This document shows positions 1 through 8,933 of a DNA stretch of 64,000 nucleotides, piece after piece. The stretch is taken from assembly GCF_015694425.1 (NCBI RefSeq), contig NZ_JADQDN010000001.1, forward strand, positions 806,001 through 870,000, read 5' to 3'. The position numbers and the translations under genes are program-made. How positions within the stretch are numbered: the stretch's first letter is position 1; the number at the start of each line of letters is the position of its first letter. Source of the stretch: Microvirga terrestris (GTDB lineage: Bacteria; Pseudomonadota; Alphaproteobacteria; Rhizobiales; Beijerinckiaceae). The notes under the pieces are model-generated. The model saw only the letters and a list, made by a program, of their open reading frames with translations, did no database searches and had not been told where the DNA came from.

Positions 1-1
1 G

Positions 2-1303
2 GTCGATCCGATCATCCTGATGGAATCGCTGTTCAAGCTTACCGAGCTCGAGAGCCGGGTTCCGATGAACGTGAACGTGCTCGCCGGCGGCAAGGTGCCG
101 AAGGTCCTGAGCCTCGCCGAATGCCTGCGCGAATGGCTCGACCATCGTCGCGAGGTGCTGATCCGCCGTTCGGGCTTCCGCTTGGCCGCCATCGACAGGC
201 GTTTGGAAATCCTGGGCGGCCTCCTCATCGTATATCTAGACCTCGACCGGGTGATTAAAATCATCCGCGAGGAGGACGAGCCGAAGCAGGAGCTGATGCG
301 CGTCTTCAAGCTCACTGAGGTGCAGGCCAACGCCATCCTCGATACGCGCCTGCGCTCCTTGCGCAAGCTCGAGGAGATGGAGCTCAAGCGCGAGCAGAAG
401 AACCTGCAGGACGAGAAGGCCAAGATCGAGGAGCTGCTCGGCTCCGAGAAGGTGCAGTGGAAGACGATCTCGGCCGAGATCAAGGAGGTGCGCAAGACCT
501 TTGGTCCCGATACCGCCCTGGGCAAGCGCCGCACCACCTTCGCCGAGGCGCCGGACACCTCCGACATCGACTTCGCGGAGGCCATGATCGAGCGCGAGCC
601 GATCACGGTCATCGTGTCCGAGAAGGGCTGGATCCGCGCCATGAAGGGCCATCAGGCCGATCTCTCCGCCGTGCAGTTCAAGGGCGACGATGCCCTGAAG
701 ACGGCCTTCTTCGCCGAGACAACGTCCAAGATCGTGGTGGCGGCGGACAATGGCCGCTTCTTCACGCTGGAAGCCTCCAAGCTCCCCGGCGGCCGCGGCT
801 TCGGCGATCCGATCCGTCTCATGGTCGATCTGGAGGAGGGCGCCGACTTCATTGCGGCCTTCCCATACCGTGCCGGCTCGAAACTGCTCGTCGCGGGCAC
901 CGACGGCCGCGGCTTCATCGTGCCGACGGACGAGATCACGGCGAACACCCGCAAGGGCAAGCAGATCCTCAACCTCGATGTGCCCGCCAAGATGGTGGTC
1001 TGCACCGAGGCTGAGGGCGACCACGTCGCGATCATCGGCGAGAACCGCAAGCTTCTGATCTTCCCGTCGAAGCAGGTGCCGGAGATGACCCGCGGCAAGG
1101 GCGTGCGCCTCCAGCGTTACAAGGACGGCGGCGTCTCCGACGCCAAGGTCTTCAAGCTGAAGGAAGGCCTGACCTGGAAGGACACCTCCGGCCGCACCTG
1201 GACGGTGGCCAAGGAGGACCTGCGCGACTGGATGGGCGACCGGACGGAAGCCGGCAGGTTGCCTCCGAAGGGCTTCCCGAAGTCGAACAAGTTCGGGGAG
1301 TGA
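2..1303 (+). CDS. parC: DNA topoisomerase IV subunit A, C-terminal part (5' truncated by window edge)
   Basis: ParC is the DNA-breaking and DNA-wrapping subunit of topoisomerase IV, which decatenates daughter chromosomes together with ParE. The frame is open from base 2, so the gene begins upstream; about 433 codons are visible where the family has roughly 750 residues. Visible parts are the helical coiled-coil tower (charged heptad-like stretch around window residues 100-160, starting with the conserved LRSLRKLEEMELKREQ segment) followed by repeated beta-pinwheel blades. The catalytic tyrosine region lies outside the window. A GyrA-box of the QRRGGKG type is absent and the gene ends with the PPKGFPKSNKFG-like tail familiar from alphaproteobacterial ParC, which favours ParC over GyrA. 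A strong terminator follows 21 nt after the stop. Confidence 0.93.
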   Translation, partial: VDPIILMESLFKLTELESRVPMNVNVLAGGKVPKVLSLAECLREWLDHRREVLIRRSGFRLAAIDRRLEILGGLLIVYLDLDRVIKIIREEDEPKQELMRVFKLTEVQANAILDTRLRSLRKLEEMELKREQKNLQDEKAKIEELLGSEKVQWKTISAEIKEVRKTFGPDTALGKRRTTFAEAPDTSDIDFAEAMIEREPITVIVSEKGWIRAMKGHQADLSAVQFKGDDALKTAFFAETTSKIVVAADNGRFFTLEASKLPGGRGFGDPIRLMVDLEEGADFIAAFPYRAGSKLLVAGTDGRGFIVPTDEITANTRKGKQILNLDVPAKMVVCTEAEGDHVAIIGENRKLLIFPSKQVPEMTRGKGVRLQRYKDGGVSDAKVFKLKEGLTWKDTSGRTWTVAKEDLRDWMGDRTEAGRLPPKGFPKSNKFGE

Positions 1304-1324
1304 CGCGCTTCCCGCTTCCTGTCG

Positions 1325-1357
1325 AAACCCTCCCCATCAGCGGGAGGGTTTCTTTTT
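1325..1357 (+). terminator. Rho-independent terminator of parC
   Basis: Perfect 10-bp inverted repeat AAACCCTCCC / GGGAGGGTTT around a 7-nt loop, immediately followed by TTTCTTTTT-like U-rich sequence. It lies between the parC stop and the next plus-strand gene. Confidence 0.85.
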
Positions 1358-1376
1358 ATCTGAATGAGGAATCAGC

Positions 1377-1775
1377 ATGCGGGCCATCGCAGCAGGGGCT
1401 CTCTACTTTGCCGTCATCTTCGCACTCGGTTTCATCCTTGGCGCCGCCCGCGTCCTGATGATCGCTCCGCGCCTGGGAGAGACAGAGGCGGTGCTGGTTG
1501 AGCTGCCGATCATGTTGACGGCGTCGTGGATCGCATGCGGCTGGGTTCTGCGGCGGCTTCGCGTCGGGCTTAGCTTGGAAACGCGTCTCGCCATCGGCGG
1601 GGTCGCCTTTAGTCTTCTGATGCTCGCGGAACTCGGCGTCTCGGTGCTCGCCTTCGGCCGCACGCCGGCTGAGCATCTCGCCACCTACGGATCGGCCAGC
1701 GCGCTCGTTGGACTTGGCGCTCAGCTTATCTTCGCGGCCATGCCCCTCCTGCGGCGAACGAGATCCCAAGTCTGA
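1377..1775 (+). CDS. Small four-span membrane protein, function unknown
   Basis: A 132-residue protein made almost entirely of hydrophobic segments, with likely membrane spans near residues 4-26, 42-60, 71-93 and 107-124 and short charged loops (RRLR around residues 58-61). No catalytic motif or named family is recognisable to me. The ATG at 1377 is preceded by GAGGAA (about 7 nt upstream), which supports the start. It stands alone on the plus strand after the parC terminator and converges with bpt 22 nt downstream, so it is probably monocistronic. Codon use looks like that of the neighbours. A real gene is likely because of the clean start signal and the coherent membrane-protein composition, but no role is proposed. 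Confidence 0.7.
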   Translation: MRAIAAGALYFAVIFALGFILGAARVLMIAPRLGETEAVLVELPIMLTASWIACGWVLRRLRVGLSLETRLAIGGVAFSLLMLAELGVSVLAFGRTPAEHLATYGSASALVGLGAQLIFAAMPLLRRTRSQV

Positions 1776-1797
1776 TGACCTCGCGCCTCAGCTCGAG

Positions 1798-2544
1798 TCA
1801 CTCCACCCGCGCCCAACCGTTCGCCAGCAGCCGCTCCTGAGGCTTGAATCGGGCCTTGTAGCCCATCTTCTTCGAGCCCTCGACCCAGTAGCCGAGATAG
1901 AGATACGGCAGGCCCATCGCCCTGGCGCGGCGGATGTGGTCGAGGATCATGAAGGTGCCGAGGCTGCGGTGCTGCATCTCCGGAGCGTAGAACGAATAGA
2001 CCATGGAGAGGCCGTCGCTCATCTCGTCGGTTAGGCAGACGGCGATCAGATCGCCCGAGCCCTTGCCGGTGATGCCGCTGTCGATGCCGCGCCGGCGATA
2101 CTCGATGAGCTTGGTGTCCACATGGCTGTCCTCGATCATCATGGAATAATCGAGCACCGTCATGTCGGCCATGCCGCCATCCGCGTGGCGGTTGTCGACG
2201 TAGTGGCGGAACAGGGAATACTGCTCTGAGGTGGGACGGTTGGGCAGGGCGTTGCCGATGAGGTCGGCGTTGTCCTTCAGCACGCGCTTGAGATTGCCCG
2301 AGGGCTCGAACTCTTCCACGAGAACCCGCACCGACACGCAGGCCCGGCAGGTGTCGCAAGCGGGCCGGTAGGCGATGGTCTGCGACCGGCGGAAACCCCC
2401 TTGCGTGAGGATTTCATTCAGCTCCCGCCCGCGCCGTCCCACGATATGCGTGAAGACCTTCCGCTCCTCCTTGCCCGGCAGGTAAGGACATGCGGACGGG
2501 GAGGTGAGGTAGAACTGCGGGGCGTCGCGGGGTTGGCTCGTCAA
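1798..2544 (-). CDS. bpt: Aspartate/glutamate leucyltransferase (leucyl/arginyl-tRNA--protein transferase family)
   Basis: Transfers leucine from Leu-tRNA to N-terminal Asp or Glu of proteins, marking them for ClpS/ClpAP degradation (bacterial N-end rule, cytosol). The 248-residue length fits the Bpt family. Visible hallmarks are the N-terminal [19 protein letters not shown] segment, the cysteine cluster [12 protein letters not shown] near residues 63-74 and the C-terminal GNAT-like part with [22 protein letters not shown]. It is the last gene of a minus-strand series but is separated from the RDD-protein gene by about 235 nt holding a palindromic repeat, so it probably has its own promoter. 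It converges with the small membrane protein gene downstream. Confidence 0.92.
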   Translation of the reverse strand: MTSQPRDAPQFYLTSPSACPYLPGKEERKVFTHIVGRRGRELNEILTQGGFRRSQTIAYRPACDTCRACVSVRVLVEEFEPSGNLKRVLKDNADLIGNALPNRPTSEQYSLFRHYVDNRHADGGMADMTVLDYSMMIEDSHVDTKLIEYRRRGIDSGITGKGSGDLIAVCLTDEMSDGLSMVYSFYAPEMQHRSLGTFMILDHIRRARAMGLPYLYLGYWVEGSKKMGYKARFKPQERLLANGWARVE

Positions 2545-2670
2545 TCGGGAAAGCCTTGTGGAGAAACCTTGAGCGCTTCATCAACGCTTGAAGGATAACA
2601 TTGGTGTCCCGTACGTCCAGGAAAAGAGATCGGTTGTCACAGGGGTGTGTTTTCGAAACCCGCTCCTCGA

Positions 2671-2768
2671 TGTCATCCCCGGCGTACGAAGTGCGGGAAG
2701 GGGATCCATAGCGTCGAGCATATGGGTGAATTCCCGTCCCCTCCGCTTCGCTGCAGCCGGGAATGACA
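2671..2768. repeat. Dispersed palindromic repeat, family 1 copy A
   Basis: About 98 nt bounded by near-perfect terminal inverted repeats (TGTCATCCCCGGC at the left; the right end reads TGTCATTCCCGGC on the other strand, one mismatch). The interior carries a GGGGATCCATAGCG block that matches, in opposite orientation, the interior of the copy at 10329-10414. It fills most of the bpt upstream gap. No open reading frame of its own; it looks like a REP/MITE-type non-coding element. Confidence 0.75.
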
Positions 2769-2779
2769 ACCGCAATACC

Positions 2780-3259
2780 TTACGCCCTGACCACCATCAT
2801 GCCCGTGAGCAGGTCGCGGATGAAGCGCCGGTCGTCGCGGACGAAGCCGACGAACACGTCGCAGGCCCAGAGCAGGAAGGTTGAGATCGCCACGTAGAAG
2901 AACAGCGCGTGCACGGCGGCCGACAGCGGGGACGGGCCCCGGCCGGTGCGCGGGTCGATCACGCGCAGGCCCATGTAGCGCATGCCCACCGTCGCCTGGG
3001 CGGCACCGCCGATGGTCACCGCGTTGTAGACGATGAAGATCAGCGCCGTGAGCGGCAGTGCGAAGAACAGCCCCCAGCCGAGGCCGAGCGTGATGATGCC
3101 GAGGAAGAAAATGCCGATGGAGATCAGCACGACCCAGAGGGCGATCACGACGAGGTCGATCAAATAGGCCCAGAAGCGTCGGCTGATGACGCCCTCCGTC
3201 ACCCGGTCGACCTCGTAGGACGGGTAGTTCAGGGTCGGCGGGTAGGGGCGGTTGACCAT
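2780..3259 (-). CDS. RDD family membrane protein
   Basis: A 159-residue RDD-domain protein. After a short soluble N-terminus (YPPTLNYPSYEVDRV) the segment SRRFWAYLIDLVVIALWVVLI gives the family's Arg-Asp arrangement in and before the first span; further spans lie near residues 60-85 and 112-135. The AQATVGMRYMGLRVID segment after the second span is the typical RDD loop. The family's function is poorly defined; some members transport ions or compatible solutes. I chose the ATG at 3259, not the longer open frame upstream, because the upstream part overlaps the threonine dehydratase gene and reads as non-protein-like sequence. The 10-nt gap to that gene suggests co-transcription. Confidence 0.82.
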   Translation of the reverse strand: MVNRPYPPTLNYPSYEVDRVTEGVISRRFWAYLIDLVVIALWVVLISIGIFFLGIITLGLGWGLFFALPLTALIFIVYNAVTIGGAAQATVGMRYMGLRVIDPRTGRGPSPLSAAVHALFFYVAISTFLLWACDVFVGFVRDDRRFIRDLLTGMMVVRA

Positions 3260-3269
3260 GGGTTTCTCC

Positions 3270-4511
3270 TCAGAAGGCGGTCGCGGGCAGGCTTCGGGAG
3301 ACGATCCGTTGCGGAGCGAGTCCCTCGGCCGCCAGAGCCTCGAACACCTCCAATGTATGTTGTCTGTCGCGCGTTTCGATAGTGATGTCGATGGAAACGC
3401 CCTTCGCCGGCACGTCCAGGAACAGGCGGCCGTGCGACACCTCCAGGATATTGGCCCCGAGCTGGCCAAGCAGGCTCGCCACGCGCCCCAGCAGGCCCGG
3501 CCTGTCATTGGAGGTGATGCGGAACGAGGTGATGCGGTCGTCCCGTTCCAGCTCGCGCACCATGACGGATGCGAGGATCCGGGCGTCGATGTTGCCGCCG
3601 CAGAGCACGAGGCCGACCCGCTTGCCCTCGAAGCGTTCCGGCTGCGCCATCATCGCGGCGAGCCCGGCCGCGCCCGCGCCTTCCGCCATGGTCCGCTGCA
3701 GGGTGGCGTAGGCGTTGACGGCGCGTTCGATCAGGGGTTCCTCGACGGCGATGATGTCGGACACGAGATCGCGCACAACGGGCAGGGGCAGCTGCCCGAC
3801 GGTCTTCACCGCAATGCCTTCAGCCAGCGTCGCGCCGCCGATGGGCTGGTTCTGGCCCAGGATGGCATTGCGGAAGGAGGGGTAGAGGGCAGCCTCCACG
3901 CCGATGATTTCGATGCTGGGCTTGAGCGCCTTCACGGCCACCGTGATGCCCGAGATGAGCCCGCCGCCGCCGATGGGCACGATGATCTGGTCGAGATCGG
4001 GTGCATCCTCCAGCATTTCCAGGCCGATGGTGCCCTGGCCGGCCATCACTTTCGGGTCGTCATAGGGATGCACGAAGACGAGGCTCTCGGCCTCGGCGAT
4101 CTCGCGGGCGCGGGCGGCGGCCTCATAGAGCGTTTCGCCGAAGAGGATAACCTTGGCCCCGTAGGAGCGGGTGTTCTCCGCCTTCACCAGGGGCGTACCC
4201 TCCGGCATGACGATGGTGGCCGGGATGCCGAGGCGCCGGGCGTGATAAGCCACGGCCTGGGCGTGGTTGCCGGCCGACATGGCGATGACCCCGCGGGTGC
4301 GCTCGTAGGGTTTGAGACTTTCCAGCTTCGTCACCGCGCCGCGCTCCTTGAAGGAGCCGGTCGGCTGCATGTTCTCGTGCTTGACGCAGACCGTGGCGCC
4401 GGTGAGCTGCGACAGGCGAGGGGCGGGAACGAGCGGCGTGCGCAGCACCTGGCCCCGGATCGTCTCCGCAGCACGGGTCACATCGTCGATGGTGATGGCG
4501 TAGTTGGCCAC
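3270..4511 (-). CDS. Threonine ammonia-lyase (PLP-dependent, ACT-domain type)
   Basis: Deaminates threonine (and probably serine) to 2-oxobutyrate and ammonia, feeding isoleucine synthesis or threonine breakdown. The 413-residue protein starts at a GTG (4511) preceded on its strand by GGAGGAG at good spacing; the open frame extends further but that part overlaps the permease gene. The PLP lysine sits in SFKERGA (Lys55), the phosphate-binding glycine loop is GGGGLISG near residue 180, and residues about 330-410 form a single ACT domain (ITSNDRPGLLGRVASLLGQLGANI). Length and one ACT domain fit the TdcB/short IlvA class and not the two-domain 500-residue biosynthetic IlvA. It is flanked by the LivH-type permease (29-nt gap) and the RDD gene. 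Confidence 0.92.
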   Translation of the reverse strand: MANYAITIDDVTRAAETIRGQVLRTPLVPAPRLSQLTGATVCVKHENMQPTGSFKERGAVTKLESLKPYERTRGVIAMSAGNHAQAVAYHARRLGIPATIVMPEGTPLVKAENTRSYGAKVILFGETLYEAAARAREIAEAESLVFVHPYDDPKVMAGQGTIGLEMLEDAPDLDQIIVPIGGGGLISGITVAVKALKPSIEIIGVEAALYPSFRNAILGQNQPIGGATLAEGIAVKTVGQLPLPVVRDLVSDIIAVEEPLIERAVNAYATLQRTMAEGAGAAGLAAMMAQPERFEGKRVGLVLCGGNIDARILASVMVRELERDDRITSFRITSNDRPGLLGRVASLLGQLGANILEVSHGRLFLDVPAKGVSIDITIETRDRQHTLEVFEALAAEGLAPQRIVSRSLPATAF

Positions 4512-4540
4512 AAACTCCTCCGGAGAGTTATTATACGCTT

Positions 4541-5896
4541 TTATACAGGCCTTGGCGTCGGATCCTTGAAACCCAGCATGCCGCCGGGCCGGAAGATCAG
4601 GAACACGACGAGCGCCGCGTAAAGCGCCATGTCGCGCACCTCGATGGGCAGATACGCCGACCACAGGGTCTCGAACAAGCCCACGGCGAAACCTCCTAAC
4701 ATCGCGCCCGGGATGGAGCCAATCCCTCCGATGATGGCGGCGATCAGCGCCTTGAGGCCGTACTGGAAGCCTCCCGCGAAGCCGAGGCCGCCATATTGCG
4801 CCACGATCAGCATACCCGAGAGCCCCGCCATAGCGCCAGCCAGCGCCAGAGTCTGGATGAGCAGGCGGGGTCCGTTCACGCCCATGAGGGCTGCCGCTTT
4901 CGCATCATCCGCATAGGCCCGCCAAGCCCGTCCAAAGCTCGTTGCCTGGACAAGCCAGAGGAGGCCAAGTGCCGCGATCAGGCCGATGCCGGCCGTGATG
5001 GCCGTGATCGGCGTGAGGCTGACAAGAAATTCCTGTGTACGGGCAAGCGGCCAAGCCTCGGACCAGATCGGCGGCAGCCACACGGTCACGGGGCTCTGCA
5101 CGATCCGCAGGTACTCCATGAGGAACAGCGACAGGCCGACTGTCGCGATGAGGCTCGGCTGGGTGCTCTCGGCGGTGATGCGGCCGATGGTGAAATATCC
5201 GCCGACCGCGCTGTGGATTGCACCGGCGAAGAGCGCGGCGACAAGGCCTGCCGCCAGCCCGAGCACGGGCGCGCTGGCGCCCGAGGCCAGAACGACGGAA
5301 GCCCCGGCGATGGTGGCCGCCGACCCGATGGCGGCAAGCTCCCCGAAGGCAAGATTGATCCGTCCGCTCAAGCCGAACACCAGAGCGAACGCGGTCGATA
5401 GCAGGGCATAGATGGCGGTTCGCGGCAGGCTCACGAGGATCTGCTGCAGCCAATAGGCGGCCGCCATCGGGACCTCAATCACATCCGCATCGACGCGACT
5501 GCCGGGATCGCCCGCTGCGCCTTCCGGCGTGTCGAGGTAGTAGCGCTTGAGCATGTAGAGACTGGCGCCGGAGAGCGGGCCTTCTTCGGTGCCCAAGCCC
5601 GTCAGCTCCGCCTTGTTGGGTGAAAGCCCCTCGGCGGCGAACTGGCAGATGGCGAAGCGCTCCAGCATCGGTCGGTCGGGATACTGGGCGATGTAGTCGA
5701 TCCGCAGGCTTCGCGCGACCGGCCCCGCGCGCACCCGCTCTACGGCGATGACCGCGCCGGGATTGAGCGCCGGCAAGGTCAAGCGGCAGACCCGCGCCTG
5801 CTCCGCATCGATGGTGATGCCGCAGGCGGATAAGAGGCTCAGACTCCACAAGAGGACGGCGAGCCGCCGCACCTTGACGAGTCCTGAGCCTGACAT
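4541..5896 (-). CDS. LivH-type branched-chain amino acid ABC permease with lipobox-bearing N-terminal domain
   Basis: A 451-residue protein in two parts. Residues 1-25 look like a lipoprotein signal (RR, hydrophobic stretch, lipobox L-S-A-C with Cys25). Residues 26 to about 145 are a soluble domain without a family I recognise (contains ICQFAAEGLSPNKAELTGLG). From about residue 148 onward it is a classic LivH permease: SGRINLAFGEL, TIGRITAESTQPSLIATVGL, SFGRAWRAYADDAKAAALMGV (the EAA-like ATPase-docking loop) and IIGGIGSIPGAMLGGF. Ordinary LivH proteins have about 290-310 residues and no such extension. No LivM, LivG, LivF or binding protein lies nearby, so the partners must be elsewhere or supplied by this unusual domain. 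It sits 26 nt behind hemB. The ATG at 5896 puts the signal sequence first; the ribosome site is weak. Confidence 0.8.
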   Translation of the reverse strand: MSGSGLVKVRRLAVLLWSLSLLSACGITIDAEQARVCRLTLPALNPGAVIAVERVRAGPVARSLRIDYIAQYPDRPMLERFAICQFAAEGLSPNKAELTGLGTEEGPLSGASLYMLKRYYLDTPEGAAGDPGSRVDADVIEVPMAAAYWLQQILVSLPRTAIYALLSTAFALVFGLSGRINLAFGELAAIGSAATIAGASVVLASGASAPVLGLAAGLVAALFAGAIHSAVGGYFTIGRITAESTQPSLIATVGLSLFLMEYLRIVQSPVTVWLPPIWSEAWPLARTQEFLVSLTPITAITAGIGLIAALGLLWLVQATSFGRAWRAYADDAKAAALMGVNGPRLLIQTLALAGAMAGLSGMLIVAQYGGLGFAGGFQYGLKALIAAIIGGIGSIPGAMLGGFAVGLFETLWSAYLPIEVRDMALYAALVVFLIFRPGGMLGFKDPTPRPV

Positions 5897-5922
5897 GTGG
5901 GAGCCTGAATTGTCGGTGCCGC

Positions 5923-6972
<1,050 letters not shown>

Positions 6973-7154
6973 TCATCCGACCCCGGCTTCGCTGCGCCGG
7001 CGGCTTTCGAGAGGGTTAGCACATTTAAATCGCTCTAAAAAAGGGTTCGAGGTCGCAGTTCCGCAGGATCCATGGAAGATTGGCCTCAACCCAGCCATGC
7101 ATTGACGGCCGGCCCCGGCCTTGTTTTAAGCCGCACGAGATGAAGGAGTGGTCC

Positions 7155-8207
7155 ATGGACGAGAGCGTCGAAGTCGTCTGCGAGAAGCAGGGGGAGGCCG
7201 GGCTCATCACGCTCAACCGTCCCAAGGCGCTCAATGCCCTCAACCTCGCCATGGTCCGCGAGATGCGCCGGGCGCTCGATGCGTGGGAGAAAGATCCCGC
7301 CGTCACGCGGGTCGTGGTTCAGGCCGCCGGCGAGAAGGCCTTCTGCGCCGGCGGCGACATCCGGCAGCTCACCGAAGATCTGAGGGCCGGAAAACGTGAG
7401 GAGGCGCTCGCTTTCTGGCGCGAGGAATACCAGCTCAACATCCGCATCAAGCGCTACCCGAAGCCCTACATCGCCCTCATCGACGGCATCGTCATGGGCG
7501 GGGGCGTCGGCGTTTCCCTGCACGGCTCGCACCGGGTAGCAGGCGAGCGCTACCTCTTCGCCATGCCTGAGGTGGGCATCGGCTTCTTCCCGGATGTGGG
7601 CGCCACCTACGCCCTGCCGCGCCTGCCCGGAGAGACGGGCATGTATCTTGCCCTTACCGGGGAGCGGGTGAAGCGGGCCGATGCGGTCATGCTGGAGCTT
7701 GCGACGCACTCGGTCGCAAGCGCGGGTATTCCGGCATTGCGCCAGGCGCTCATCGCCGGCGAGCCGGCGGACGAAGCGGTGGCCCGAGCCGCCGTCGATC
7801 CCGGCCCGGCGCCGCTGGAAGCTCACAGGGCCGAGATCGATTCCTGTTTCTCGGCCGGCAGTGTCGCCGCCATCCTGCAGCGCCTCGACGAGGCTGCCGC
7901 AAGAGGTTCGGACTTCGCCGCCAGGACGGCCGCCGGCATGCGCACCAAGTCGCCGACGAGCATGAACCTCGCCTTCGAGCAGGTGCGCCGGGGCGCCTCC
8001 CTCGATTTCGAGGAGGCCATGAAGGTCGAGTTCCGCATCGTGTCCCGCATCGGCGACGGCCATGACTTCCGCGAGGGCGTCCGGGCGGTCATCATCGACA
8101 AGGACAACCAGCCACGCTGGCAGCCTGCCTCCCTTGAGCAGGTGGACAGGGCCGCGATCGAGCATCATTTCGCAGACCTCGGGTCGCACGAGTTGGAGAC
8201 CGCCTGA
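7155..8207 (+). CDS. 3-hydroxyisobutyryl-CoA hydrolase (enoyl-CoA hydratase/isomerase fold)
   Basis: Hydrolyses 3-hydroxyisobutyryl-CoA in valine catabolism. This 350-residue crotonase-fold protein shows LNRPKALNALNLAMVREM, the oxyanion-hole segment AFCAGGDIRQL and the HIBCH signature MPEVGIGFFPDVGATYALPRLPG followed by YLALTGERVKRADA; plain enoyl-CoA hydratases are about 260 residues and lack the FPDVG block and the C-terminal extension (here from about residue 230). The ATG at 7155 follows AAGGAG by 6 nt, so it was preferred to the in-frame ATG at 7140. Its stop overlaps the start of the next gene by one base (TGATG), which indicates translational coupling. Confidence 0.9.
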   Translation: MDESVEVVCEKQGEAGLITLNRPKALNALNLAMVREMRRALDAWEKDPAVTRVVVQAAGEKAFCAGGDIRQLTEDLRAGKREEALAFWREEYQLNIRIKRYPKPYIALIDGIVMGGGVGVSLHGSHRVAGERYLFAMPEVGIGFFPDVGATYALPRLPGETGMYLALTGERVKRADAVMLELATHSVASAGIPALRQALIAGEPADEAVARAAVDPGPAPLEAHRAEIDSCFSAGSVAAILQRLDEAAARGSDFAARTAAGMRTKSPTSMNLAFEQVRRGASLDFEEAMKVEFRIVSRIGDGHDFREGVRAVIIDKDNQPRWQPASLEQVDRAAIEHHFADLGSHELETA

Positions 8208-8665
8208 TGCCCCACAGAGGCAGCCAGCCGTCCAGCCACGCGGCACGGGAGTACCTTTCGGACCGGATCGAGGAGCGGCCCGCACCCCAGGGCTTCATGC
8301 GCTGGAGCTTCGTGCTCACCTGCTTCATGCGCATCCTGGCCATTCTCTGGATCATGAAGGGCCTGAGCGCCTGGGCGGTGATCCTCGGGATCTGGACCCC
8401 GGTCGGCCAGTTCGAGGCACGCTCCATGGGCTACCAGGCCACCACCATCTACTTCGCCCTAATTGACCTGATCGCCGCCGTGGGCCTCTGGATGGCGAGC
8501 ACCTGGGGTGGAATCATGTGGCTTCTCGCCCTCATGAGCCACCTGATCCTGGCGGCCTTTTTCCCCGGGATCCTCGCCAGCGGCGTGATGACCGTGACGT
8601 TCTTCCTCACGCTCATGGCTGTCTACCTGGGCATTTCCTGGCTGGCGGCCCGGGAAGGGCACTGA
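8207..8665 (+). CDS. Small multi-span membrane protein (DUF6163-like)
   Basis: A 152-residue protein with a basic soluble N-terminus (to about residue 30) and four hydrophobic segments near residues 35-55, 80-98, 102-122 and 126-147. It resembles the uncharacterised small membrane proteins often found in Rhizobiales next to this hydrolase; I believe the family is DUF6163 but could not check. The start codon overlaps the stop of the hydrolase gene (TGATG), so the two are surely one transcript with coupled translation. No active-site residues are evident and no function is proposed. Confidence 0.72.
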   Translation: MPHRGSQPSSHAAREYLSDRIEERPAPQGFMRWSFVLTCFMRILAILWIMKGLSAWAVILGIWTPVGQFEARSMGYQATTIYFALIDLIAAVGLWMASTWGGIMWLLALMSHLILAAFFPGILASGVMTVTFFLTLMAVYLGISWLAAREGH

Positions 8666-8933
8666 CCCGTCGCCAAAGGCGAAGCCCGCAGCCAAGCTCC
8701 TCACGTAGAAGTGTATCCTCAAGACAACAGTTCAAGGTTACATCGCCCTGAAGAGAGGTTCCGAAGCGCGAGGAGCGGCCCATCAGCCGGATTGCCATAA
8801 AACGGCCCCGATGTTCCTCGTTTTCGATACCGTTCTTTAATCCTATCCCGGCACTTATCGCCAGGAGAGGGGGAGCCGGCGTCTGTCCGTCACTCCCGCC
8901 ATGACCACACCTAACCGGGAAGAGCCTGCGCTC

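Noticed and set aside
236-1024. Long minus-strand open frame opposite parC, and similar long antisense frames opposite dnaE and hppA
   Set aside because: Typical mirror frames of GC-rich coding sequence; amino acid content is His/Arg/Gly/Leu-rich and not protein-like.
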